From NCBI GenBank assembly GCA_026993525.1, contig JALWSS010000009.1:1-64000 (forward strand): DNA of 64,000 bases, given 5' to 3'. The DNA is from Saprospiraceae bacterium (GTDB lineage: Bacteria; Bacteroidota; Bacteroidia; Chitinophagales; Saprospiraceae). Position numbers and translations under genes: made by a program. The notes beneath the pieces are model-generated. The model was not told the origin of the DNA. It saw only the letters and a program-made list of their open reading frames with translations, and did not search any database. Shown here piece by piece: positions 35,996-45,648 of the stretch; the stretch's first letter is position 1, and each line of letters opens with the position of its first letter.

Positions 35996-36181
35996 ATGGG
36001 TTCTAGTAAAACATCCAAGTTGAACCGGGTTATTGTCAAGTTGACAAAAGCGGCCAACCGGGCCCGCAAGAAACAACCCGCTAATCCAAAGTCCACTTCA
36101 TCAGTTCGAGAATCCAGCCGGATGAAGTTTGGTCTTACAAGCCTGAATTCTTCAATCCCCATGTTTCGCATGCAGGATTAA
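35996..36181 (+). CDS. Small basic protein, unknown (61 aa)
   Basis: A 61-residue protein rich in Lys, Arg and Ser (MGSSKTSKLNRVIVKLTKAA...NRARKK), with no signal peptide or membrane helix. I do not recognise it. It is accepted because it has its own promoter-like element 72 bp upstream and a strong terminator 25 bp after the stop, separate from the tRNA unit. The composition would suit nucleic acid binding; that is inference. Alternatively the transcript could be a non-coding RNA. Confidence 0.55.
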   Translation: MGSSKTSKLNRVIVKLTKAANRARKKQPANPKSTSSVRESSRMKFGLTSLNSSIPMFRMQD

Positions 36182-36205
36182 GTGTACCGGGCTTGATGGA
36201 CAAAA

Positions 36206-36239
36206 GGGCTCCCGAATAACGATTCGGAAGCCCTTTTTT
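36206..36239. terminator. Strong bidirectional terminator
   Basis: GGGCTcCCGAAT (36206-36217) pairs with ATTCGGaAGCCC (36222-36233), one mismatch, 4-nt loop, then six T on plus; on minus TTTTG follows. It can end the small basic gene and the convergent lipoprotein gene. Confidence 0.9.
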
Positions 36240-36258
36240 CATGCATCGGAAACAGCCC

Positions 36259-37455
36259 TCACCAATCAAGTCTCGCCCTTCTGATCTTGCTCTTGATGAT
36301 TGGTTTGAGCTTGTCGGCGGCGTCGAGGATCAGCATTTCATCGGTAGGGAAGGGCAGGGGTTTGTTACCCAGTTTCTTTTTTGACTCTTCCGAAAGTGCC
36401 CGCTCATCGCCTTTGAAGGTAGCTGCATAATTCTCAAAGTTTACTTCAACGGTCACCAGATCACTTTTGATGAGATCGCCAAGTCTGTTGTCAGTAAACT
36501 CCAGGGTGCCTGAAACAACTGCTGCTTTGTGCTGGTATGTTTCAAAGACCCTTGCCTTGATCAGCACCTTTTTGGGGATCTTTATGTCATTGCCAGCTGA
36601 ATCTTTCCTGACATTTCCATTTTCATCCAGAACATACTCCCATCCCTCTTCAATAGTTTTGTCATCAATGTACTCCCGTTCTTTGACCGTTTCCGGACTT
36701 ACATCAATCTGGGTGATGTACAGCGTGACAGTATAGTCGTATTCTATTCCTTGAAGCGGTTTGCTGTGAACCTGCCGCCATTTTTGCTGGAGGTCAGATA
36801 AATCCACGCGTCGGAGTTCCCTGTCGAATTCCCTGGGCATTAAGACATTGGAATGGTTCTTCACATCAAAAAGTACATAAACCGTCCCCAGGTCAAGGGC
36901 TTTTTGCATGAGTTCATCTTCGTCTTTATAACGGTCGTAATAGTAGGTCAGTTTTTGAAACATCTCATAGGCATCCCTCGCTGCTGATTTATCCCCTCTT
37001 TCAGCAAGGGCAAGAAGCCTTTTTCCTTCGTTGTAGTAGTAGTCGGCCGCCTTGGCTTTGGCTTCTATTTCCAGGTCTTCAATCCTTACAAATTTGAAGG
37101 AAGCTTTATAGCCATGCTGGTCAATCAAGGGCAACAAGGGTTCTATGGCCCGTTGGCGTTTTTTGATTCGTTCTACTATCCGGTTTATTTCAACCCAGTT
37201 TTCTTCCCTGCCTTCCCTTTTCAAGACCTCGATCTCTTTCATGTCTTTCTTGGTGGCTTTCTCAAAGGCCTCTTCCAATGTTTTGACATACCTGGCCTTT
37301 TTCTTCTTTTTCCCGGCCAGTCTTTTCACACTGGTATAAATGGCCGGATCGTACTGGCCTTTTTCCAGCATTTTCACGGGGTTGCCACATGCTACAAGAA
37401 TTGAGAAAAGTGTCAGGATTGCAAATTGTCCGAAAGAATTTAGTTGGAGTTTCAT
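36259..37455 (-). CDS. Hypothetical lipoprotein with helical N-half
   Basis: A 398-residue lipoprotein (leader to LFSILVAC). Residues 40-200 are strongly helical and charged, with tetratricopeptide-like spacing (KRLLALAERGDKSAARDAYEMFQKLTYYY). The second half is beta-rich (YDYTVTLYITQIDVSPETV, VSGTLEFTDNRLGDLIKSDLV). It resembles widespread Bacteroidota lipoproteins of unknown role; no domain can be named. Stands alone between the terminator at 36.2 kb and pepT. Confidence 0.8.
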   Translation of the reverse strand: MKLQLNSFGQFAILTLFSILVACGNPVKMLEKGQYDPAIYTSVKRLAGKKKKKARYVKTLEEAFEKATKKDMKEIEVLKREGREENWVEINRIVERIKKRQRAIEPLLPLIDQHGYKASFKFVRIEDLEIEAKAKAADYYYNEGKRLLALAERGDKSAARDAYEMFQKLTYYYDRYKDEDELMQKALDLGTVYVLFDVKNHSNVLMPREFDRELRRVDLSDLQQKWRQVHSKPLQGIEYDYTVTLYITQIDVSPETVKEREYIDDKTIEEGWEYVLDENGNVRKDSAGNDIKIPKKVLIKARVFETYQHKAAVVSGTLEFTDNRLGDLIKSDLVTVEVNFENYAATFKGDERALSEESKKKLGNKPLPFPTDEMLILDAADKLKPIIKSKIRRARLDW

Positions 37456-37627
37456 AAGCCCACGGTTTTAATGTTCCATAATAATGTGGGCAAGGTATAG
37501 CCCAGCAATTATCCCCTCAAGATATGGGATGGTTAAGAAAAGGCAATTAAAAGTTAAAGGATGCCGTATTGTGGGCACCAGGGTTAAGATTCCCAAATGG
37601 ATGTGAAATTTTAAGTAGCTGATTCTC

Positions 37628-38875
37628 TCAAGACCTTTCTTCCCAAATTTTGGCGAGGTGGATAATCGTCAGCGTAGCCTTTTCCATATCCTGAACAGAC
37701 ACCCATTCCTGTTTTGAGTGAAAGGCATGTTCACCTGCAAAGATGTTTGGACACGGCAAACCCATAAAAGAAAGCCGACTTCCATCAGTGCCTCCTCTGA
37801 TGCTGGAACGAATTGGCTTCAAACCCGCCCTTTCAATGGCCTCAACGGCATACTGCACCACCTGGGGATGTTGATCGAGCACCTTTTTCATGTTGCGGTA
37901 TTGTTCCGTAACAGTAAGCGTGCCAGTAGCACCCGGGTACTCCTTCAGCACTTCATCCATGGTGTTTTGAAGGACAGCTTCGTGGTCTTTCAGTTTTTCA
38001 TCGGTGAAGTCCCTTACGATGAAGACAATTTTCGCATGCTCTACAGTTCCTTCCATTGACACAGGGTGCACAAATCCTTCTCTCCCCGAGGTTGTTTCCG
38101 GAGACAATGTGTCTTTAGGCAGTTTGGAAACAATTTCTGAGGCTATCTTCAAAGCACTTACGAGCTTCCCTTTGGCAAACCCCGGATGGGCGCTAATCCC
38201 TTTGACTTCAAGAATGGCTGCATCCGCAGAAAAGGTTTCGTCTTCCAGCGAACCTGCTTTTTCTCCGTCAACTGTATAGCCGAAATTGGCTCCCAGCTTT
38301 TTCATGTCAACTTTATCAACCCCTCTTCCTATTTCTTCATCCGGCGTAAACAGTATCCTGATGGTGCCATGCTTAACCTCAGGGTGGGTCATAAAGTAAT
38401 TGGCGGCATCCATTATCTCTGCCAGTCCGGCTTTGTTGTCAGCTCCCAGAAGCGTTGTACCGCTCGCTGTAATGATGTCATGGCCAATTTGCTCCTCCAG
38501 GTCTGGGTGCTCAGATTTGCGAATAACCACATTTGGGTCATCCGGCAGGACGATATCCCCTCCATCGTAATTCTCGTGAATGACTGGCTTGACACCGGTT
38601 CCGCTTGAATCAGGGGAAGTATCCATGTGGGAACAAAAGCAAATCACCGGAACATCTTTGTCAGTGTTGGAAGGGATGGTTGCGTACACATATCCATACT
38701 CGTCCATGTGAGCGTTTGCAATTCCCATTGATTGCAGTTCTTCAACAAGCAATTTGCCTAAATCCTTCTGTTTTTCCGTTGATGGAATGGTACTGGAATT
38801 CGGGTCAGATTGGGTGTCAATCTGCACATACCGAAGAAACCTGTCAAGGAAAGTGTGCTGGTAGTTGATATTCAT
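37628..38875 (-). CDS. pepT: Peptidase T (tripeptidase)
   Basis: A 415-residue M20B zinc aminopeptidase releasing the N-terminal residue of tripeptides in the cytoplasm. It has FLRYVQIDTQSDPNS, the metal motif CFCSHMDTSPDSSG, GTTLLGADNKAGLAEIMDA (metal Asp), FTPDEEIGRGVD (catalytic and metal Glu), GEKAGSLEDETFSADA and the C-terminal IRGGTDGSRLSFMGLPCPNIF. Length matches the family (about 410). Confidence 0.96.
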   Translation of the reverse strand: MNINYQHTFLDRFLRYVQIDTQSDPNSSTIPSTEKQKDLGKLLVEELQSMGIANAHMDEYGYVYATIPSNTDKDVPVICFCSHMDTSPDSSGTGVKPVIHENYDGGDIVLPDDPNVVIRKSEHPDLEEQIGHDIITASGTTLLGADNKAGLAEIMDAANYFMTHPEVKHGTIRILFTPDEEIGRGVDKVDMKKLGANFGYTVDGEKAGSLEDETFSADAAILEVKGISAHPGFAKGKLVSALKIASEIVSKLPKDTLSPETTSGREGFVHPVSMEGTVEHAKIVFIVRDFTDEKLKDHEAVLQNTMDEVLKEYPGATGTLTVTEQYRNMKKVLDQHPQVVQYAVEAIERAGLKPIRSSIRGGTDGSRLSFMGLPCPNIFAGEHAFHSKQEWVSVQDMEKATLTIIHLAKIWEERS

Positions 38876-39226
38876 TTCAATTGTTTATTCGGTTGAGAAG
38901 CAGGTACCTTGCAAAGGTTCGATTATTTCAGGCGCCAATAAAAGAAAAATTAAACTTCCGGAATTGTGTTGATGAAAATAGCCAACGCGCATTAAAAACA
39001 ATGAGTCCCCTGAATAAGTCACTTTCCTGAAGTTTCCCCTGTAAACCAGGTGCCTGATCCCGATCCCGGAGAATTTCATGCCCCCTCCCAATAAACCCCT
39101 CTCAACCCCTCTCAACTCCTCTTAACTCCTCTAAACTCCACTAAACCTCACCCCTCCACCATGAGCAATTCCTGTTCATCTCCCATCATTTTGTTTAACA
39201 CCTCGTTAACAAGGGTGAAAGCGGGC
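38876..39226. repeat. Repeat-bearing gap before the DUF1573 gene
   Basis: 462-bp gap (to 39337) without genes. It holds the 12-mer ATCCCGATCCCG (39057-39068) and imperfect repeats of the CCCCTCTCAAC / CTCCTCTAAAC type (39093-39158), the same pairing seen at 31.9 and 54.8 kb. The promoter at 39227-39260 follows. Confidence 0.75.
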
Positions 39227-39260
39227 TTGACATCTATTCACGACGAATGGCATAAATTTG
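39227..39260 (+). promoter_or_regulatory. Promoter of the DUF1573 lipoprotein
   Basis: TTG (39227-39229), 23-nt spacer, TAAATTTG (39253-39260; exact -7 match), 78 bp before the start codon. The spacer is a little long. Confidence 0.6.
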
Positions 39261-39337
39261 CCGGACGCTTTTGCCGACACATGCAAAGTGTCAACCCGAA
39301 GAATTAATCTCAACTCATCATCAAAACTCAAATCAAG

Positions 39338-39865
39338 ATGTTCAAGCAAATTAAACTTGGATTTCTCGCAATCGCCCTGATTGGTTTGCTGGCAAGTTGC
39401 CAGAACGACCAGCAAGCGCGTGACGAAGCCGTTAGTGCTGCTGCCGGCAACACCACAACTGCTTCCAGTACTCCACAAAAGCCTGGGCAAGTTCAACCGG
39501 CAGCCAATGCAACTACCCCTGCACCTCCTACCGGTCCGACAACTACCATCAAATTTGAAGAGCAGGAATACAACTTTGGCACGATCAAATCAGGAGAGAA
39601 GGCTGAGCACGAATATACCTTCACCAACACCGGTTCAGAACCTTTGGTTATCTCAAATGCAAAAGGTAGCTGTGGTTGTACCGTTCCACAATGGCCCAAA
39701 GAGCCCATTCCTCCCGGCGGAAACGGTAAGATCAAGGTCGTTTTTAACAGTAAGGGAAAAAGTGGCCCTCAAACCAAGACTGTAACAATCACTGCCAACA
39801 CAGATCCACCAAACACCATCATTTATATCAAAGGTCAGGTGGAAAAAGCTGATGCTCAGCAATAA
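39338..39865 (+). CDS. DUF1573-domain lipoprotein
   Basis: A 175-residue lipoprotein (lipobox GLLASC, C22 area). After an Ala/Pro/Thr-rich linker (residues 30-70) comes DUF1573, an Ig/ASH-like beta domain: FEEQEYNFGTIKSGEKAEHEYTFTNTGSEPLVISNAKGSCGCTVP and PIPPGGNGKIKVVFNSKGK. Such proteins are common, often highly expressed Bacteroidota envelope proteins of unknown role. A symmetric terminator follows. Confidence 0.92.
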   Translation: MFKQIKLGFLAIALIGLLASCQNDQQARDEAVSAAAGNTTTASSTPQKPGQVQPAANATTPAPPTGPTTTIKFEEQEYNFGTIKSGEKAEHEYTFTNTGSEPLVISNAKGSCGCTVPQWPKEPIPPGGNGKIKVVFNSKGKSGPQTKTVTITANTDPPNTIIYIKGQVEKADAQQ

Positions 39866-39884
39866 TTCCAACATTACTTTTTTC

Positions 39885-39919
39885 GAAAAGCCTGCATGAT
39901 TCAATTGTGCAGGCTTTTC
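39885..39919. terminator. Terminator of the DUF1573 gene
   Basis: GAAAAGCCTGCA (39885-39896) and TGCAGGCTTTTC (39908-39919) make a perfect 12-bp stem with an 11-nt loop and T-runs on both strands. It ends 16 bp before ubiA, so ubiA needs its own start signals in this short space. Confidence 0.85.
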
Positions 39920-39935
39920 CAATTTAGCTGTATTG

Positions 39936-40799
39936 ATGAAGAAATACCTATCCCTGGTAAAATTTGCCCACACGGTGTTTGCAATGCCTTTTGCTTTGTT
40001 GGGTTTTTTTCTGGCTGTGCAGCATCCCGGAAAACATTTTGAAGGACGTCTGCTCTTGTTGGTGATACTTTGCATGGTTTTCGCCCGAAACGCCGCAATG
40101 GCTTTCAACCGTTACCTGGACCGGAACATTGACAAAGCCAATCCCAGAACGGCATCGCGTGAAATTCCGGCAGGTGTCATCAGCCCGAAATCTGCCCTTG
40201 TCTTCGTGTTTCTCAACGCCCTGGCATTCATTGCAACCACCTGGTTCATCAATGAGCTTTGTTTTTACCTCTCTCCAATTGCCTTGCTGGTAATCCTGGG
40301 TTACAGTTATACCAAGCGATACTCTGCGCTTTGTCACCTTGTACTCGGTATGGGACTGGCGTTGGCACCTGTCGGGGCTTACATTGCTGTGACCGGAGCT
40401 TTTCACACCTTGCCGGTACTCTATGGCTTTGTGGTTATGTTTTGGGTGGCGGGTTTCGACATCATTTATGCCTTGCAGGACGATGATTTCGACCGTTCGA
40501 TGAAGCTGCATTCCATCCCGTCGGCATTGGGCCGGACCAAAGCTTTGAAACTATCTGAACTTCTCCACTTGTTGTGCGCCGTCAGCATGATAGTGGCCAC
40601 CTGGGTTGCCCAACTCAATTATCCCCAAATCGGGTGGTTGGCCTGGATTGCGGCAGTGTTTTTTCTTGCCTCATTGGTTTATCAGCACCTGCTGGTGAAA
40701 CCCAATGACCTGAGCAAGGTCAATCTGGCATTTTTTACCACCAACGGAATGGCAAGCCTGCTGTTTGGTTTGCTCACAATTATTGACCTGCTTTTGTAA
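39936..40799 (+). CDS. ubiA: UbiA-family prenyltransferase
   Basis: A 287-residue integral membrane enzyme that puts a polyprenyl chain on an aromatic acid. ATG at 39936 is taken as start, one codon inside a TTG-initiated frame. The first Asp-rich motif is NRYLDRNIDKANPRT, the second DIIYALQDDDFDRSMKLHSIP, separated by about seven TM helices. This fits the 4-hydroxybenzoate prenyltransferase-like group linked to menaquinone synthesis by the futalosine route in other bacteria; the substrate is inference. Its stop is 4 bp from the convergent adhesin gene. Confidence 0.9.
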   Translation: MKKYLSLVKFAHTVFAMPFALLGFFLAVQHPGKHFEGRLLLLVILCMVFARNAAMAFNRYLDRNIDKANPRTASREIPAGVISPKSALVFVFLNALAFIATTWFINELCFYLSPIALLVILGYSYTKRYSALCHLVLGMGLALAPVGAYIAVTGAFHTLPVLYGFVVMFWVAGFDIIYALQDDDFDRSMKLHSIPSALGRTKALKLSELLHLLCAVSMIVATWVAQLNYPQIGWLAWIAAVFFLASLVYQHLLVKPNDLSKVNLAFFTTNGMASLLFGLLTIIDLLL

Positions 40800-40803
40800 A
40801 GTC

Positions 40804-43800
40804 CTATCGCCTTACCACTTTGATCACCTTTGTGAGAGCACCATCGTATTTGACCATGATGAAATAGAGTCCGGATACCAGGTCTTCTGTAGGAATGGTT
40901 TTCAGTTTCTCATTTTCTTCGAAATGACCCGATAGCCAGATCCTTCCACGAGCATCTACAATCGCAAAGCTTATTTGCGAGCCGAAATCTTCGACAACAG
41001 CCAGGTTGATTGTCTGATCAAACGGATTTGGATAGGCATGCACGAGATTGTTGCCGGCACCAAATATCAATTGAACCACATTGGAGTACCTGACGTTCCC
41101 ACCCGATTCTGTAAGTTTCAGGCGGTAATAGTTTTTACCCGAAGGAGGAGAAAGATGAATGTGTTGAAAGAACGTACTGTCACCGGAGGTGAATGTACTG
41201 TCCAACGTTGCAACAGCCGAAAAAGAAGTTTGCGGAGTTGCCCATTCCATTTGATATTGTACTCCTGCCAGCGAATCAGCCGGCCATTGCCAGAACAGTC
41301 GGGCATCATTTCCATCAGCCATGCCGATGAGCAGAATCGCTTCATCTTCACAATCACTGAGGCTCTCCAGGAAGAAGGTGTCAGTGCGGGAGCATACGCC
41401 CACGGTTTTGGTTATTGCAAGCCAGGCATTCTGGTCTTCGCCCCAGGAAACAAAAGGCACCTGTACCCCGGCAGCGGAAGGCAGTGAAGCACCAGGTGAA
41501 AAAATCCATTCGTACTCAGCTCCATTCTCCGGTAGTGCAACTTCGTATGAATAAGGCAACCCGGCACAAACGGTTTGAGGGCCGCTGGCGGTAGTCGGCG
41601 AAACAGTTTGAGTTTCAATTTTGAGTACGTTGGCCGGGAGTAATTCAACACAACCCCCTCGCCTGGCGGTGCGTACATAAAAGGTGGTTTCGATGGGTGT
41701 TGCATGGAAATCCTTTCCGTCAGCTCCCGGAATTGCATCCCAGGTACCAGGATCAAAAGCCTGGTCATTGTGAGTCTGGTACCACTGATAGAATATATCC
41801 CCGCTACCACCACCGGCCGCTTGCACTTCACTGAGTAAAACCGGTGAATCTGCCGGCAAGCAGATTTTGTCGTTGCAGCAAATCTCGCCGGCCTCAGTAA
41901 CATTGTCGCAGGTGTCCAGGGCCACCAGCCCTGCATCAATGTCCATCCTCGTTTCACCACCACCGAGTACCAGGCTGGGAGTAGTGCCGGTTGACGGGTC
42001 TATGTCACTGTCGAGGTTTGTGTCGCCACCCGCCAATGGATTGGTGAATTCATAACCCTGTGGCACCTGGACATTCACCACATATTCGCCTGGCGGCAAA
42101 AAGAAGCCGTACAGTCCAAGACTGTCGGACATGCTTGATTTGCTTTCGCTTCCGCCGGTAAAGTTGACTCCCTGAACTTCGATTTTCACGCTGTCAAGTC
42201 CAGGTTCCCCGCTGTCCTGCAGACCATTGTTGTTTTGATCAAACCACACCAGGTCTCCAATCCGGGCAAATGAAGGAATTTCAAATTGGCGAACCTCTTC
42301 ACAATCATTTGCATCGGTCAGTGTTACCGAGTAAAGGCCGGGAGATAGCCCGTAAATGGTGTCGCCCGTCAGGGTGTTGCTCCAATTGATCTGCACCGGA
42401 GGTTCGAGATTGGAATAGACCGCCGTCAAGATGCCGTCAGGGGCCTGGGGGGAGGATGGATAGTTGAGCATTTCAATTTCGAGTTCAGGCTTTGAGGCAA
42501 CTTCCAGCAAAATGCTGTCATTCAATGTGCATCCATTTGCATCGGTAACTAAAACCGAATACTGGCCGGCTGCGTAGGTTTCTATAACTGAGCTCGTATC
42601 TCCGTTGCTCCAGACCAATGACCAGGGCTGCACGCCACCACTGACATTGACTTGTGCAAATGCGGGGTCTCCACAGAGACCCGGCTGGGCGGTCATGGTC
42701 ATTGCCAAAGGAGATGGTTCGGTTATTTCTGAAGAAATGACTTTCGTACACCCCGAAGCGGATTCGGTGATGGTGGCTTCATATACACCCGACCCGAGTT
42801 GGGCCAGTTGGGTTCCGGTGTCTCCCGTGTTCCAGGTGATTTGGAGGGCGCTGTTGCCTCCGGAAAGCTCCACGGATATTTCTCCGTCTGATGCGCCAAA
42901 GCAACTGATGTCAGATTGTTCGGTTGCTACACTGAAAACACCTCCAGGCTGTATTTGAACAGAATCTATACCCTGACACCCCATTGCGTCGGTCAATGTC
43001 ACACTGTACCCTCCGGCTTCCAGCCCTGTTACCAGTTGGCTTTGTTGTCCGGTTGACCACTCAAAGGACAATGGGTGCACAGCATTGGTTGGAGGAATAA
43101 CCGTTGCATTGACAGGGCTCCCTACGCAACTGTATTGCGGAGCGACGATGTCAATGGAAAGAGCGGGGCCTTGAGCAACGGTATAGGTGCCGGTTTGCGT
43201 GCATCCCAACAGGTCAGTCACCGTAACGGCATACACTCCCGGTGGCAGATTGCCTATTCCGTTGGTCGTAGCCCCGTTGCTCCATTGGAACTGAAAGGGA
43301 GGTGTTCCTGCTGAAGCGATGGCTACAACGGTACCGTCATTTTTCCCGAAACAACTGGTTCCGGCCCCAAAAAGGTCTAATTGAATTCCGGGAATTTCCT
43401 GTAAAAAAACCGATTCACTGGCGCTGCAACCGTGCCCGTCAGTTATGGTTACTGAAAAATCCCCGCCGCTGCTACTGGTTATGGTCTGGTCAATGGAACC
43501 GTTGGACCATTGATAAGTATATGGACCCGTGCCCCCCGTAGCGATGGCTTGCATGTGCGCATCTGAATCGCAGGTGCCGGCATCTGAGATGATGCTTGCC
43601 ACCAATTCATCAGGCTCTGTAAGGGTAAAAGCCTCAGAGGCGCTGCATCCGGCAATATCTGTAATGGTAAGATCGTAAGTGCCGCCACTGAGGCCTTCGA
43701 GTTCCGTTGAATTGGCTCCGGTACTCCATTGAATACTAAAAGGTGCAAGCCCCGACTGAATATCAATGGCAATGCTTCCGTCGGCGGCTCCATTGCATGA

Positions 43801-45471
43801 AATGGAGTCAACCATAGAAGTAAATGAAACTACCGGGCTGTTGAAGATGGTTTTGCCCCCCTGGCCTTCGCAGCCCTCCGAACTTGTTACTGTTACAGAA
43901 TAAGAGCCGGGGCCGAGGTTGTGAAGGGTGGGGGTTGTTTCTCCGTTGCTCCACAGGTACTGATACGGGGCCGATCCATATTGCACCGAGGCTGTCAGCA
44001 TGCCGGTATTCTCATTGCCACAGACCAGTGAAGTTCCTGAAACATTGACGATCAAGGTATTGGGCTGCTCGATGGTAACGGAATCCATCAGCTGACAACC
44101 TTCAGAGGAAGTGATACTCACGTAATAAAGTCCCGCACCTGCATTTTGCAAGATGCTGTCTGTCGATCCGTCAGACCATTTGAAGTTAAAGGGCCAGGTG
44201 CCGCCCCCGGTGATGGCAGGTGTTATGCTTCCGTCCTTCGCTGCGCAATGTGAAGCATTATTGACGAAGAAAGAAGCCTGGAATGGTGGAGGATAGGTGA
44301 GGGTGACCGAATCCACCTTGCTACAACCCGCATTGTCAGCGACTGTGACCGTGTACAACCCGGGGGCGAGATTCTCCAGGCTTTGTGTGCTGTCGCCGGT
44401 ATTCCAATTGAAAGTAAACGGGGGAATACCATCATCAGGCTGAATTTTGATCATTCCATTGTTGGTGCCATGGCAGGAAGGTTGTTGCGTTTGCAGGGTC
44501 ACTTTGAGGTTGCTGGAATTGTTCAACTGAAATGTTTTGGTTCCGGTGCAGCCCATGGCATCTTGTACCGTTACCGTGTAGGTGCCTGCTGGCAGGTTGT
44601 AAATGGAAGCTGACGAATCGCCGGTGTTCCAGGAATAGTCAGCGGGCAAATAGGCCCCCGGGGCGTTGGCGATGGCCCAACCTGTGCTGTCACCTGAGCA
44701 ACCGGGCTGCTCAGTTTGTACCTGTATTCCCAATGGGTTCTCTTCCAGCCCTACCGTGTCAGTGGCTTCAATACTGCACCCGTTGTAACCCGTAATGGTC
44801 ACACTGACAGGGCCTGCCGGAATGCTGTCAATGATGGGGCCTGACATGCCATTGTCCCACTCATAGTCAAAAGGAGGTACGCCGCCGCTGACCGAAACTT
44901 CCGCACTTCCACCTCCGACGGGGTTGTTGCAAGCTGCGTTGGTGGTTGATGTGGCAGCGCTCATTGGCTCACCGATGTACTGGCAGTTGATGAATGCGCA
45001 ATTGTTGGCATCGAGTACGGTGATACAGTATTGACCAAGTGGCAGGCCGGAAATCGTTGCGGTGGTGTCGCCTGTATTCCACGACAGGGAGTATGGCGGT
45101 GTTCCTCCTGAGGGCAGGGCGGTCATGGCGCCGGGGGGCGTGCAGGCTGTTACGTTGATGGGAACCTCCAGGGGGGGCGGAGCCGATAATTCAATTGAGT
45201 CAATGACTTCAGTGCCGTCCTGGTCTGTGACGGTCAAAGCATACCAGCCTGCTGAAAGTCCGGTGATTGGGTTCCCTGTTTCTCCATTGCTCCATTCGAA
45301 TTGGTAAGGGGGCTGTCCACCATTGACTGTGGCCAAAATTGAACCGGTGGCAAATCCTCCACACAAGGGAGGGTTGCCGGTGAGGGTTACCGTAAGCTGT
45401 GCGGCGGCAGACGGTAGTTTCAGAAGTGCCATAAGCACAAGCAAAAGGGCTGGGAGGTAAGGTTTGTTCAT
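40804..45471 (-). CDS. Giant SprB-repeat adhesin, T9SS type A client
   Basis: A 1,555-residue surface protein (ATG at 45471; 45477 also possible, 1,557). Signal peptide NKPYLPALLLVLMALLKLPS. Fourteen SprB-type repeats follow, each about 75 residues with the pattern PYxFxW(S/N)(N/T)G(E/D)T...L..G.YxVTVTD. Then an SdrD B-like domain (IGDLVWFDQNNNGLQDSGEPG), a region with cysteines and FYVRTARRGGC, PKD-like sequence (YEVALPENGAEYEWIFSPGA), and a type A sorting domain (VHAYPNPFDQTINLAVVEDF ... SGLYFIMVKYDG). It should be exported by the T9SS and act in attachment or gliding as SprB does in Flavobacterium; function here is inference. Confidence 0.9.
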   Translation of the reverse strand: MNKPYLPALLLVLMALLKLPSAAAQLTVTLTGNPPLCGGFATGSILATVNGGQPPYQFEWSNGETGNPITGLSAGWYALTVTDQDGTEVIDSIELSAPPPLEVPINVTACTPPGAMTALPSGGTPPYSLSWNTGDTTATISGLPLGQYCITVLDANNCAFINCQYIGEPMSAATSTTNAACNNPVGGGSAEVSVSGGVPPFDYEWDNGMSGPIIDSIPAGPVSVTITGYNGCSIEATDTVGLEENPLGIQVQTEQPGCSGDSTGWAIANAPGAYLPADYSWNTGDSSASIYNLPAGTYTVTVQDAMGCTGTKTFQLNNSSNLKVTLQTQQPSCHGTNNGMIKIQPDDGIPPFTFNWNTGDSTQSLENLAPGLYTVTVADNAGCSKVDSVTLTYPPPFQASFFVNNASHCAAKDGSITPAITGGGTWPFNFKWSDGSTDSILQNAGAGLYYVSITSSEGCQLMDSVTIEQPNTLIVNVSGTSLVCGNENTGMLTASVQYGSAPYQYLWSNGETTPTLHNLGPGSYSVTVTSSEGCEGQGGKTIFNSPVVSFTSMVDSISCNGAADGSIAIDIQSGLAPFSIQWSTGANSTELEGLSGGTYDLTITDIAGCSASEAFTLTEPDELVASIISDAGTCDSDAHMQAIATGGTGPYTYQWSNGSIDQTITSSSGGDFSVTITDGHGCSASESVFLQEIPGIQLDLFGAGTSCFGKNDGTVVAIASAGTPPFQFQWSNGATTNGIGNLPPGVYAVTVTDLLGCTQTGTYTVAQGPALSIDIVAPQYSCVGSPVNATVIPPTNAVHPLSFEWSTGQQSQLVTGLEAGGYSVTLTDAMGCQGIDSVQIQPGGVFSVATEQSDISCFGASDGEISVELSGGNSALQITWNTGDTGTQLAQLGSGVYEATITESASGCTKVISSEITEPSPLAMTMTAQPGLCGDPAFAQVNVSGGVQPWSLVWSNGDTSSVIETYAAGQYSVLVTDANGCTLNDSILLEVASKPELEIEMLNYPSSPQAPDGILTAVYSNLEPPVQINWSNTLTGDTIYGLSPGLYSVTLTDANDCEEVRQFEIPSFARIGDLVWFDQNNNGLQDSGEPGLDSVKIEVQGVNFTGGSESKSSMSDSLGLYGFFLPPGEYVVNVQVPQGYEFTNPLAGGDTNLDSDIDPSTGTTPSLVLGGGETRMDIDAGLVALDTCDNVTEAGEICCNDKICLPADSPVLLSEVQAAGGGSGDIFYQWYQTHNDQAFDPGTWDAIPGADGKDFHATPIETTFYVRTARRGGCVELLPANVLKIETQTVSPTTASGPQTVCAGLPYSYEVALPENGAEYEWIFSPGASLPSAAGVQVPFVSWGEDQNAWLAITKTVGVCSRTDTFFLESLSDCEDEAILLIGMADGNDARLFWQWPADSLAGVQYQMEWATPQTSFSAVATLDSTFTSGDSTFFQHIHLSPPSGKNYYRLKLTESGGNVRYSNVVQLIFGAGNNLVHAYPNPFDQTINLAVVEDFGSQISFAIVDARGRIWLSGHFEENEKLKTIPTEDLVSGLYFIMVKYDGALTKVIKVVRR

Positions 45472-45648
45472 GGTCATGTCTTCTGATGAAAGGGGTTGGT
45501 TCTCAAAAAAACAGCACAGCAAATTCGCCTGAATTGCTGAAGCCTGAAAAATGTCCTGATTCCAATTGAAGGGAGAAGTGATAACCAGTGGGCAGATGCA
45601 AGGCAAATGTACTAAATCAAATTGCCTTTCAGGAATTGTAAGGATTAC

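Noticed and set aside
35657-36239. Integrated element at the tRNA genes
   Set aside because: No integrase, no direct repeat of a tRNA 3' end and normal neighbours.
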